DNA from: Fasciola hepatica
Taxonomy: Eukaryota; Platyhelminthes; Trematoda; Plagiorchiida; Fasciolidae
Length of the DNA: 64,000 nucleotides
NCBI GenBank assembly: GCA_948099385.1
Contig: CANUEZ040000013.1
Span: forward strand, 1,019,001-1,083,000
Direction: 5' to 3'
The notes under the pieces are model-generated. The model made no database searches. It saw only the letters and a list, made by a program, of their open reading frames with translations, and was not told the DNA's origin. Numbering within the stretch: position 1 is the first letter of the stretch; each line of letters begins with the position of its first letter. This document shows, one piece after another, positions 43,256-54,199 of the stretch. The position numbers and the translations under genes were made by a program.

Positions 43256-46069
43256 TTGCTATTGGTCAATGCACGATCTATTAGGAACAAAATCCAATAC
43301 ATAAGATCAGCTGCACTAACAAATGACTATAACTTCATTTTAGTGACGGAATCTTGGTTATGGGACTCCTATCTAGTAGAGGATATTGAGGTACTCGGCT
43401 ACAAATCCTTCAGCAAAGGCAGAACACATCAACGTGGTGGAGGCTGTCTAGTGTATGTAAGGGAAACTCTCAGGGCGACAAGCTTTCAGCACCCTATCCT
43501 AGACGGCATTGTCGACTCTGTATGGCTGAACGTTGAAGTTGAACGTCAAGAACTGATACTAGGTTGCGTATACCGTCCGCCTAGATCTAGTCCTAATAGT
43601 TTCAAGCAAATTATAGAGGCACTCAACCTGATTAGTGATCTTAAAATAGGCCCAAAATTGATAGCTGGTGACTTTAATGCACCAGAAATATGCTGGACAT
43701 CACTCACAGCACCACGTAATTTACTACAGTTTTTGAATGCGATTCACCTAGGAGGATGGAAGCAGCACGGCACGTCCCCAACTAGACGCGACCACACTCT
43801 TGACTTAATCTTGTCAATAGGATTAACCCAGGTTGTAAAAAAAGTTCAGAATAACCTACCCGGATTGGATCACGCAACTGTCCACTGCTGCTTCACAGTG
43901 CCGATAAAGGATAAACAGCCGACACCCCCGCATAGACCATATCATAAGGCTAACTGGAATATACTACCTTCTCTGATTCGGAGCCAAAACTGGGACACCT
44001 TCTTTTTAAGTGCAGATCCCCAGCTGGCGGCAGATCAACTTTACTCCATCTTTGAACGATGCCTCAACCGAATAACTCCGTCACAAGGGTCGTCAATCCA
44101 CCCTAAAGACAATAAATTGTCTCGTCTCAACTTGAAGTTAAGTAGACTCCAACGCGTTTATCTTAAAACAAGGGACTTTTCGCTGTTTATACAGTTGAAT
44201 CGTCTGGCTGAAACGATAAAACTGTACTCCGAGAGTCAAATGATACAACAGGAACTCAGGGCCTTACGTGATTCCAAGAAAGTCGAGATTCTTGCAAAAC
44301 TGATGAAGTTGAGGAACCCCAAAACAACTTCATCTAACTCCTCTATCTCCTTCAATAACACGTGCCTCGACAAACCGCTGGACATTGCAGAAGCGTTTAA
44401 CACGTTTTTTGCTTCTTCCCTAATTGGTGACACTGCACCATTTTTCTGCAATCCACCAGTACCATCATATGAGCCACTTTCTGCTGTAACATTCCTGCCC
44501 TCCGAAATCGAGCCTTTAATTTCAAATATCAAAATGTCTTTCCACCCCGGATCGGACTCGTTACCATCGGCCATCTTTAAATTGGGTGGCCCAGATATCC
44601 CAATTCTTTTATCGAATTTATTCAATTTGTTTGTGCGCTTTAGTTGGTATCCTACACAGTGGAAAACGTCGGTTATTATTCCAATTCATAAGAAGGGAAC
44701 ACGGGAGGACCCGGCCAACTACCGGCCTGTGAATCATACCCCAGTAGTATCGAGGATTATGGAAAGATTAATAAAAGTTAAATTAACAGATCACCTCCTT
44801 AAAAACCACCTTATAAGTGAAGGTCAGCACGGTTTCCTAAAACATCGATCCTGTGCAACTTGTATGACGGACTTTCTGAACCTTGTTACGATAGCTGCCA
44901 ATGATGGTAAGGCAGTGATCTCAGTCTTTTTAGACATGTCTAAGGCCTTCGACCGGGTGTCTCACATTCGTTTGTTGTCAAAGGCTAAGACATTCGGCAT
45001 TGTTGATCCACTATATGCCTGGCTAGAATCGTACTTGTCCTCGCGCAGTCAAGTGGTAAACGTTGATGGCACAACTTCCCCACCCAGCCCTGTAACCAGC
45101 GGTGTGATCCAAGGTAGTGTACTGGGCCCGTTGTTGTTTCTCATGTACATAAATGACATATTTACCGTGGTTCGTCATGGAACTCCTTTTTTATTCGCTG
45201 ATGATGTAAAGTTGTTGTACACCTTCGACCATAATTCATTGGGTAATACTATAGCAAAAATATCTGAGGACCTGCGGATGCTCAGTTCGTGGTGTACCGA
45301 TTGTCTAATGAAGTTCTCGGCGGACAAAAGCTGCATTCTTACATACAAGTGTCATGTCCCTCCCGAAACGTTTAGTATAGGTGGTCACCTGATCCCCAAC
45401 AAATCATCAGTACGCGACCTGGGCATATACTACTCCTGTTCGTTCAACTTCTCGGAGCAAACAGACACTCAAATTGCTAGGTCCCGCAGGTTAATAGGAC
45501 TTGTCCACAAAACATTCCGTTTGCGTGAAAGTAAACTCAGTGTCTATACAACACACGTTAGACCATTGCTAGAGTATAGTTCAATAGTTGGCTCCAACAT
45601 GCGCCAGACTGATAGGATCGCCATCGAAAATGTCCAGCGCACCTTTACTAAACAATTAGTTGGATATTCGTCCAGTCTCAACTATAAACAACGCTGTGAC
45701 CTGCTACACCTCGAACCCCTTTGGCTCCGACGGATAAAGAACAACTTGTCTTTTTTCCACTCACTATTGAAATATAGATCCTGCAAAGCCTCCCCTGTGG
45801 TACGAGACCCATTAAGCCTAAGGTATTCGTTACGACACAGCAGTCATTCGGTCATTGTGCCGTCCTCGAGAACCAGCCTACGGTCCAATTTCTTCATTGT
45901 TAAATATTCACAAATGTGGAATAAACTTCCACCAAATGTCCGTGCAATAAGCCACTTGCCGAGATTCAAAGAGGAATTAAACAAACGGCTTGATGTCCTG
46001 ACACTCGTATCAAACAATGATCCATACACTTCGGAGGAGCGAGCGTACGAAGTTGGTTTGGGTTACTGA
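43256..46069 (+). CDS. LINE-B ORF2: endonuclease and reverse transcriptase (CR1-like)
   Basis: 937 uninterrupted codons. The apurinic-type endonuclease starts at LLVNARSIRNK and includes TESWL, GCVYRPPRS, LIAGDFNAPEICW, TRRDHTLDLIL and LDHATV. A linker follows, then the RT with WKTSVIIPIHKKG, NYRPVNHTP, GFLKHRSC, FLDMSKAFDRV, GVIQGSVLGPLLF and catalytic FLFADDVKLLY. The C-terminal region contains RPLLEYSSIV and MWNKLPPNVR, ending GLGY. The frame is open from 43,175 but has no ATG before the endonuclease; 43,256 is a TTG. Expression may need frameshifting from ORF1, a non-ATG start, or an ATG lost by mutation. It nicks target DNA and copies the RNA. The catalytic motifs are intact. Confidence 0.95.
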   Translation: MLLVNARSIRNKIQYIRSAALTNDYNFILVTESWLWDSYLVEDIEVLGYKSFSKGRTHQRGGGCLVYVRETLRATSFQHPILDGIVDSVWLNVEVERQELILGCVYRPPRSSPNSFKQIIEALNLISDLKIGPKLIAGDFNAPEICWTSLTAPRNLLQFLNAIHLGGWKQHGTSPTRRDHTLDLILSIGLTQVVKKVQNNLPGLDHATVHCCFTVPIKDKQPTPPHRPYHKANWNILPSLIRSQNWDTFFLSADPQLAADQLYSIFERCLNRITPSQGSSIHPKDNKLSRLNLKLSRLQRVYLKTRDFSLFIQLNRLAETIKLYSESQMIQQELRALRDSKKVEILAKLMKLRNPKTTSSNSSISFNNTCLDKPLDIAEAFNTFFASSLIGDTAPFFCNPPVPSYEPLSAVTFLPSEIEPLISNIKMSFHPGSDSLPSAIFKLGGPDIPILLSNLFNLFVRFSWYPTQWKTSVIIPIHKKGTREDPANYRPVNHTPVVSRIMERLIKVKLTDHLLKNHLISEGQHGFLKHRSCATCMTDFLNLVTIAANDGKAVISVFLDMSKAFDRVSHIRLLSKAKTFGIVDPLYAWLESYLSSRSQVVNVDGTTSPPSPVTSGVIQGSVLGPLLFLMYINDIFTVVRHGTPFLFADDVKLLYTFDHNSLGNTIAKISEDLRMLSSWCTDCLMKFSADKSCILTYKCHVPPETFSIGGHLIPNKSSVRDLGIYYSCSFNFSEQTDTQIARSRRLIGLVHKTFRLRESKLSVYTTHVRPLLEYSSIVGSNMRQTDRIAIENVQRTFTKQLVGYSSSLNYKQRCDLLHLEPLWLRRIKNNLSFFHSLLKYRSCKASPVVRDPLSLRYSLRHSSHSVIVPSSRTSLRSNFFIVKYSQMWNKLPPNVRAISHLPRFKEELNKRLDVLTLVSNNDPYTSEERAYEVGLGY

Positions 46070-47013
46070 CACGCGGGTCTGAGTCGGGGGCCACGAGACC
46101 TACGTACCACACAAGTCGCCGTAAATACCACTCAAGTTTCATTAATCTTTCGCGTAAAACCTTGTGTTTAGCAAAGTCGAACCATCCCCCAAGTAGTTCC
46201 AATTTCTAGATACTAGAGGTTTTTCTTTACTACTGACCGCTGATCCTCAGCTGGGAGCACCCCAGACTGCGTTTTTTTATTTTTACTTTTCCAGACAACC
46301 GCTGATGATGCCTTCCCTTCGAAGGCTTGGCATAATACCTGGCCCACATTTCCCGCTGAAAACTCGATACCTGCTCGTCATTTCGTCACTACCACACAGG
46401 CCATGCTCTCCAGGACCCCTCGCAACCTGGTCGCAAGCTCCTGGATTATTCGATCTCTTTGTGGCAACGCTAATATCACTCAAGCGAAGCCCGCTGGTGC
46501 GGGCCGCGGTCAGATCCATCACTTTGGCCGACGCACATCGGGCGTGCAGGACGTCTGCAACGATGTGCGGACGCAGATAGGATTGCGGATGGCACCTGTC
46601 AACAAAAACGGTTTTCAGGTTGGGTGTCCCGCGCACGGTCAGCCCCACCCACCAGCACCGGTTGCAGCAAAAAATCATTCACCCAAAATGCTACAAATAT
46701 GGAACTATCTCCCCCAGTTACCGCTTATTTTTCAGCGTACTTGTCTCCATCTTCGCAACCTTAACTTACCGCTTCTTACGCCCAGAAAAATCTACTTTCC
46801 CTAGCACATAATTATCGCGGGGTTAAAAGACCGTTTCCGTACTCGGCTTACCGTTCATGATCCTTTTTTCCCGATGATTCGTGCCAAATTGCCCGCTTGT
46901 CCTATTAGCAAACTTAACCAGTCCCCGAGATAAAACTCGCTTTTATTTTGTAAGTTATCAATATATTTTCAAAAGTCACATTTATTGTTGCCATACTTTT
47001 CCTTACCACAATG
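46070..47013. other. LINE-B 3' region and unassigned sequence
   Basis: The LINE-B 3' untranslated region starts after the stop at 46,069. It may end near the T-rich stretch at 46,270-46,295, but no target duplication was found. The overlapping frames at 46,283-46,804 on both strands have no motif. Confidence 0.45.
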
Positions 47014-47670
47014 TCCGGTATTCTATCTTGGTAAATCCTCCCAGACAATTTTGATTCTTGCATCTCTCCGGTCATCATGTTCGGCCCTTAGATAACGATT
47101 ATCAAACGTAAATACTTACCTGCTATTTAAATACTCGCCCAGTACCCATTTCTATTTTGGTGCATCACATTTCACTTTTATGAAAGTAAGCAATGTGCGC
47201 AACCATTACATGTTTACATCCTGCCACTTCTTCCACCATCACTCCAGCGACCTTGCCAGATGTGATGTTTGTTTGGTTTATCACGGACTCCACCCACATC
47301 CAGCCGCCCAACTTCGCAACTGTATTCAGCGTTTGTTGGTGCTTTTTCATATCCGGTATTCTATCTTGGTAAATCCTCCCAGACAATTTTGACTCTTGCA
47401 TCTCTCTGGTCTTTATTTTCGGCCCTCAGGTAACGATAATCAAACGTAAATACTTACCTGCCATTTAAATACTCATCTGTGCAAACCGTGTGTCTGCTAA
47501 TATCATGGCTACGCATCACAAACTGATTTGTCGCCCAGTACCCATTTCTATTTTGGTACGTTAACAATGTGCGCAACGATTACATGCTTGCGTCCGGTCA
47601 CTTCTTTTACCATCACCTAGGCAATCACTCTCTACAAATGAGTCCTTCATTGGGTATTTAACGGACTCAG
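47014..47670. repeat. Two-copy tandem repeat, about 338 bp unit
   Basis: TCCGGTATTCTATCTTGG begins at 47,014 and again at 47,352. The order of following words is shared: CCTCCCAGACAATTTTGA, TAATCAAACGTAAATACTTACCTGC, CGCCCAGTACCCATTTC, CAATGTGCGCAAC, then CACTTCTT and a GGACTC...CAGCCG end. The copies differ by substitutions and by an insertion in the second between TACTCATCTG and CGCCCAG. Confidence 0.85.
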
Positions 47671-48927
47671 CCGATATTTGGTCGCTGAACGTTTCAAGGA
47701 AAATCTTCGAAAGATTTTGATTGTTCTTTGTCTGCAAATTCATTCCTCTCATCGTCTGATTTCCAATCCAAAGCCGTGCCATACTCCGCGGAGCGCTATA
47801 GCTGGTTCATGTCTCCCTTGGAAACTTCTTTTTCCTAAAGGTGAACAAAACTTTCATCAATTCTGTTTGATTCTCTTGTTGCAAAGCACTTCATTTTGTA
47901 CTATTTCGGGAAGAGTCAACTACCTCCGACCAAGTCGACCCTGACTTGACCGGGTTGGCCACCCGACCTTGAGTTCAAATTTGCCGGGCGCCGCCACAGA
48001 GAGTGACTTAAATACTTTCTCCTGTACAATATTGAGTGCGCATACCTTAACCAACCTCTTGGAATTCGGACTCTACGTCCAATTGTACCGTTTGATCTTG
48101 CGTTACAGCATGCCTCGGGTTATCCGAAATAAACCATTATCATTATCATCATTAACAGCCGAAGTGGAATCCGGAGCTTTGGTAGGGAATATAAGTAGCT
48201 TCAATATGCTTCAGCCCTCGATCTTTTAAATTCGAACCAGTTGAGCAATACCCCGCGCGAGCCACGTCGCTCGCGTTCCAAGAGACGGAAGTTACTTTCT
48301 TCTCCTGCCACCAACAGTACAGAAAGTCGTACTGGTCCCTGTCAAACATGTGTTTATGCCACCCTTTTAACTCCTTCGCTGGCAAAGCACTTCACTGACT
48401 CGTTACCCTTCTTCAGAGCTGGTATATAAAAGGCAGGCCCACTGATTGCTGTTTCACAGGCCTCATCATAGGCTGACGTCTACCTCAGTGGTGTACTTTC
48501 AGGTGAAGGAGCGTCATCAACACTGGCCCCAAATTTCCTCCGTGGTTGTGGTCGGAGTGGATGAGATTCCCTAAAATCTTACGATTTGACCCCGGTAACA
48601 GATATTTTGGGCTGGAAGTCACCTTCAAAAAAGACTCCAAGTAAGCCAACAGGTCACCCGGCCCTCCTAGAGTATCAAAGGCGCTACGGCTCCAGCAGGG
48701 TTTCTAACTCAAAGCTCACTGGTGCTCATGTGATCAATTATTTTTGTTGACGTGCAAGGATTTTGCAATTCAACGTGGCCCCGGAAATAATAGAGTGGGT
48801 TTGACAAACTAAGCTCTAGCCGATAGCTTAGAAGAGGAAGGATGAGATGAAGGCTGATGCTTCTGATTTCATACGTAGAAGCTGTTTCACTGCGCCAGTC
48901 GAAGTTTTGTCATGATGGTCAGAAAAA
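47671..48927. other. No gene recognised
   Basis: About 1.25 kb without a recognisable frame, RNA gene or repeat beyond a short ATT/ATC-rich patch near 48,138-48,155. Confidence 0.45.
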
Positions 48928-49216
48928 AGCATATATAAATATATATATGCATATGTAAGCATATATATATGCACGTATATACGTACGCGTGAGTACATAT
49001 ATGCATACGTAAGTACAGATATATATGTGTACTTGCGCACGTAAATGCACATGTGTGCGTGTAAATACAGATATATATATATGTATATATGCACACGTAA
49101 ATAAATATACTCTTATGCAAACACAGATATATATATATGCAAATATGTACACGTGAATACATATACGTATATGTAAATGCAGATATATATATATATATAT
49201 GCACAAGTAAAAAAGC

Positions 49217-49272
<56 letters not shown>

Positions 49273-49277
49273 CCACT
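48928..49277. repeat. AT-rich minisatellite, about 56 bp period, alternating purine/pyrimidine
   Basis: About 350 bp made almost wholly of alternating TA, CA/TG and CG steps. The word ACAGATATATAT (or GCAGATATATAT) recurs with starts of CAGAT at 49,016, 49,068, 49,124 and 49,180, a spacing of 52-56 bp. It ends in a nearly pure (TA)n run at 49,229-49,270. Tyr/Ile-rich frames here are artefacts of the repeat. Confidence 0.88.
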
Positions 49278-49339
49278 CCAACGGAAGATCGGAAGGAACT
49301 ACCTAACTGCTTGCTTAGTCTGAGGCACCTAGCTTCATC

Positions 49340-50544
49340 TTAATCCTCCGTTCGTTTTAAAATTCTAGTGAAAACATCTACTAGAGACGATCTGGCAGAT
49401 AGCCATTCCTTTAGGTGACGATTCTCAACCTCGACCCTGTTGGTGGTAAACGTACCGAAGATTTCCATATTCATTACACCTTAACCCGCCCACATAGCCT
49501 CGTATGGCAACCAAATGCGGTTCAAGTATTTCGTGGCCTCTGCGCTACGGCCAAGAAAGGCGGTCCTGAACACACCAAATACAACCTTATTGGAGGCGTA
49601 AACCAAACTGCGCATCTACTGACGGACGCGTTGTTTGTCATTTCATGACAAGCCAGGCAAGCTGCTACAATGACGCTTCATATCCCTAAGAACATGGAAC
49701 CGACAAAAAACAAATTGTGCTCCCGGATACGTAGCCGCAAATCCATTGCACTGTACTAAGCTTCTATCCAATATAATGGTCTTCACGTTGGCTGTACCCG
49801 TGATCTGGCTCCCATTTCTGTGATTGCACGCGGATAGCTTGTACGCCCCCGTTAGGGAGCAGGGCGTAGGATATTGAACGGCCTAGGCCACCATCGTCTA
49901 TCAATATTCAGTGCCAAAGAAGGTAGCCACCGCAGATCAGCCAATGAGTGGCATCCGCTAGCAGTACCTCACTATATTTATCCGCCAGAGAATTCACGGT
50001 CTGCGGAATATGAAACGTGAACCTGGCTACTTCTTCCCGAGATATGATTGGTAAATAACCCTTGCCAATCGTTAGTTATTGAACCTTCAGAACATCACTC
50101 CGGCTACCTACGGCATTCGCCTTGGCCCTCATGTAGTAAATATCCCTTACGGTGAAAAAATGGTTGAACTTTTGGCGAGCATATTCACTTATTTCACTGG
50201 ATCTACGGGAAGTGCCCATCAGTTCTAATATGTGTGACTCTTGTTCGGGAGTCAAACGCCTACTACGATGGTAAAACCTATCTCTGGTTAGATGAAAATC
50301 GTGGTTATGCTGCATACGTTGAACGACGACCTTGTATTGCATTCCAACGGCGCGGATCCTCAAGAAGGCCGGGCATTGAATATTCTGATATCTCAAAAGT
50401 TAAGTTCGAATAACTGTGCGTTGCATACCTGAAGGCCGTCCCATTTCCGCGTCGATTGTGAACGTAGCAAAATTTAACCCGGTAGTACGGAAACTGTCTT
50501 GGCAGTGCCCCCGGATGCGTACAAATCCAGTTCTCAGTACTCAC
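49340..50544 (-). pseudogene. MULE (Mutator-like) transposase remnant
   Basis: The minus strand carries an FAR1/FLYWCH-like DNA-binding start (WICTHPGALPR near 50,530; QCPAFLRIRAVG near 50,380; HNHDFH; RRLTPEQESHILELM; FTVRDIYYMRAK). The MULE catalytic region follows: VLLADATH (first acidic residue) near 49,960, ILIDDGGLGRSISYALLP near 49,890, CRFHVLRDMKRHC near 49,690, MRSLVYASNKVVF, YLNRIWLPYEAMWAG and TNRVEVENRHLKEWLSARSS near 49,400. At least four stops or frame changes occur, and the expected TDKD motif is not readable. No terminal inverted repeats were found. MULE transposases mobilise their own DNA; this one is dead. Confidence 0.85.
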
Positions 50545-53500
50545 ACTCTCATAAACGTAAATCGAAGTGCACGTCTGCTGCTGGAATTACCGAAAGTCTT
50601 CCGCGAACCTTGAGAACAATTTGCAGGTATCTTTCACACGTCTTGAGAAACTCTCAGAGTCATCAACGAGAAAGCGTGCTTCGGCCATGCCAGCCAACAG
50701 GTCTGAGCGGCAACAACCTTGCCCAACCTTTATACACTACGTAGTGGTTAACTTAAACATAAATCACCGCAAAACTAAGAACCTCATTTCTAATTTCCGC
50801 GAAAATGACTTCATCAACTTGAACCATTTTCTTCCGTATTCACGAATAACACCAATAAGGCCATCATTACCGTTGGACCAGAAGACACTATCGAATTCGA
50901 GGAGAGCGGTGTGGATAGTTGGGCAAAAGTGGGAAAGCTGATATAATCGGTATTGAAGAATGTTACAAAGTGCAGCGATGGCAAGGACCAGTAAGGCAAT
51001 AGGCGCCGGACATCACAACATTGAAGGCAAGTTGAGACAGGAGCAATATACGATACCTCTTATGAATGCCGAAAACTGGCTGCGACGGGCCACGGCGTAC
51101 AGAAAAGGATGCCAGGGTGTAACAACTTGATATTTGGACAGTCACTAATGAGCAACCGGGCGGAAGAGTTACCAAAAGGCAGGAATAAAAGTAAAGTCCG
51201 CAAGGGGCTATCAACTTGCTGTCAGAGATGCTAGCGAAATATGGAAGATTGATCCAGCAATAGGTAACCAATTGTGGGGGAAGCATGCGAAATAAATGCA
51301 AAAGAGTCAGAGGCGATGATAAGAAGGACCTTCTTGTATACCTGTTATCAGTGTCACTTGGAAGTTCACATGAAAGCGAAAAACTCCACAAGGAATGCAG
51401 CGAACCTTTGGAGAGCATGAATGGTTTATGGGCGCAGAGCGGACTTTCAGAAAGGAGCCGTCGAAGAAACAGTCTAATAGAGACAAGTGCTACTGATGCT
51501 GCTAAGCAGAAGTCGGAAGGGTGTAAAGATAAAGTTTTCTGGATACGTGGATAAAAGATTTGATAACAAAATTCCGTTTGGCTACGGATGGCTGGTATTC
51601 TGTTTCATAAGGGCCTTGGTTGCATGTGATGACGGGTGGAATGGTGAGGGTAGCAGGCAAAAAGAGGCTAGTTTGATGAAATTGGCAGAATAGGTTGGGA
51701 ACGCAACCGTGAGGGCTAGGTTTCGGTCATGGGTTTAGTACTGCAACGCGGAATGAATTGAACTGTTGAAATGGAGTACTGGAAATAGATGTTGAGTGGA
51801 TGTAGGGTGACGATTGGTGTTAGGAATTAGCTGAGCGATCCGATGAGACTTTCATGAGGGCTCATTACTCCGGTTATAGGATTGTGATCACTGGTCAGCC
51901 GTGCACAGTTCCTCATATAATGTCAGCCGGCGAGGGTATAGGTGTAAACCATTATCAATCCGACTGATCAAGTCGTCTAGTCCTTACGGTAATCTGGGAT
52001 TAACTTTGAGTTGGCCGGTGGCTACCCAAGTGACCAATGCGATCTGAAAGAGATCAGGAGTGCAGCAGTCTGGAGAGTGTTCCAGCCGCGGGTTGTGGTT
52101 ATCGTTTTGATGGAAACCAGACAATGAACATTTTGTTATCTGAACATTTTGTTGTCATTCGGCTAGTGATCCGGTCTACTGGGGACCCCTGGACAGAGAC
52201 TAGTAATTTCCTTGGATAGTCGGGTGATAGTAGAGATTTAGAGAGATATCAGGTGAAGTCTTGGCCGGGGTGCAAAATAGTTTAGTTGGTAAGTGATGGA
52301 TGAGGAGAGGGGGTCCATTTGGGAATCAGGAATAAAACAGTAGTGGAGTGTATGATCTGGAAGAAGAATGGGAAAATAGGAGGTAAGCAGTCTGGAGGGT
52401 TCACCAGCTGTGGTCCAAGACGAAAAACATTAGAAAGGAAAGAAAATACTTAGTGTTAAGGTGGAGCTTTTTCATGTGAAAGCAAATCTACTGGTATTCT
52501 GCGGGGTCATGAGAAGTCAGAGGTATACGGATTCCGGTTGGAATGGGGTCTTGACTTACCGTGAGCATATGCGCAAAGCGGCGAGTCTTAGTTACTGAAG
52601 AATAGTAATCTGTGTAGCAAGACCCCAGCATATGAGGAAAGTGCAAGAAAAGCAGGATGAGATGGCCGAGTTCTAGCCTGAGACATGAATTGTGTGAAGG
52701 TGAGCGCCTATCATTAAATGACAAAACGGATTTTTAGGGAAGCCAGTGTCAGTAGATATTTTGAATGGGTAAGTGAGTCAACAACGTGACAGACGAGTTG
52801 CCTCTGACTTTTATCGTCACTATTATTGCGTGGGCTTGAGGAGAACATAGAAAAGGTGGAGCTGTAGATGGTAAGCTAGAGAAGTGAGATAATTACGTAC
52901 GTAACATAGACCACAATGAACTGTTTGGAGGTATGGTGAAGGTGAAGCAAATCATCGAACTAGCACAGCCCTCCACATTGTAGATTACAATGGCAGTACG
53001 CCTGATTTCGTCAATAGGAAGTTTTAGCTATTGCTTCTGAAGTCAGAACCCAAGAAAAGAAAGCAATGAGGTTAGGTTTCTTTTACCGGCCTTGCCTGAA
53101 AATTACTGTCATCACCAACCCCACACTGACAGTTTTAAGGAAAAACCTTTGGGTGAATAGATTTATGGTTCTTAGATTCAATGCCTTCTTCAAAGGCCCG
53201 ATATTTCGTAACGGTTATAAAGATCGGTTATAGAAAGCCCTCCAGTAAAACTACAGTTTTTGCCTCCGTAATATTACTCTCTTACATGCACTATTTGCCT
53301 GTTCCGTACTCCTTATGTTTCGAAGGTCCATTCTTAGCTTCCTCGTGTCCAACCCTCTTCCTTGTCACATCCCCTCTCGGACCTGCGTGGAACTCGTGCT
53401 AAACCCTCGCAAGCCGTAAACTTGGCTCCCGTATTTGAGCCCGTGTGATCGCATAGCTGAGGTCCGTACATTTTTATGTTATCGCTGATTTAATGGTCAT

Positions 53501-54199
53501 GAATGGTGGAATTTACGGATCAATCGTGTTTTGCTTTTGGGCTCGTTTGAATTTGGCTAGGTATTGCTCCAAAGCCTGCTGCAGCACTGAATGAGATCAA
53601 TGGCAGTAGTTGGTTGACAGTGACGTTTGGTTTCAGAGCTGTGGTATGCTGAAATATAAACTGCGATTGGAGTATGAAAAACTGAAGTTTATCCGATGGC
53701 TCGGAGTAATTTACGAGAAAAAATGGTTCTCATGATCATTATGGACTGAGAGATAAGTCTAAGGTTCCTGTGATACAGAGGGCGCAGTTATGGAGAAACT
53801 TACTGAGCCAGTAGGTGAGCTTGCGTCATGGTTTATAAGCCTGTGTGGGAAACAGGTTGAACCTTTTATGCCTTGGTCATAAGCGGTGGGGGCGTAAATC
53901 GAAGCAAGGTTCTCTATATGACGAGCAATGAGCGCCCTATGAGTCGCTTAGTAAAGACAAGTCGAACCTTCTCAACGGAAACGTGGTTAGTTTCGGACGG
54001 GCCTGAATATGTGATGAACCAGTATTTGAGCTATGATCTGCTTGGGATAAGTATGTAAGAAGTGAAGTTGTCTGTAACCTTAAACAGCGAGAAGTAAAAA
54101 TTGACGCTTGCCTAGCCTTCGTTGTTTGATGAGACATGTCCCGGAAATTTGGAGGTACACCAATGATAAACCTCAGGTTCATGTACTCCGGAGTTTGGG
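50545..54199. other. No gene recognised; purine-rich from about 50.9 kb
   Basis: 3.6 kb. The upstream part might hold the MULE's 5' end and terminal repeat, which I could not find. From 50.9 kb the plus strand is A/G-rich, with chance frames such as 50,963-51,418 (minus). Confidence 0.45.

Noticed and set aside
46305..46804. Overlapping frames on both strands downstream of LINE-B
   Set aside because: No motif in either direction and mutual overlap; likely chance.
48887..49281. Three overlapping minus-strand open frames rich in Tyr, Ile and His
   Set aside because: They are translations of the alternating AT-rich minisatellite; any frame of such DNA is open.
50305..50544. A 44 nt intron (GTATGC...ATCAG) in the MULE DNA-binding region
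   Set aside because: The splice would join the exons out of phase, so it is not supported over simple frame decay.
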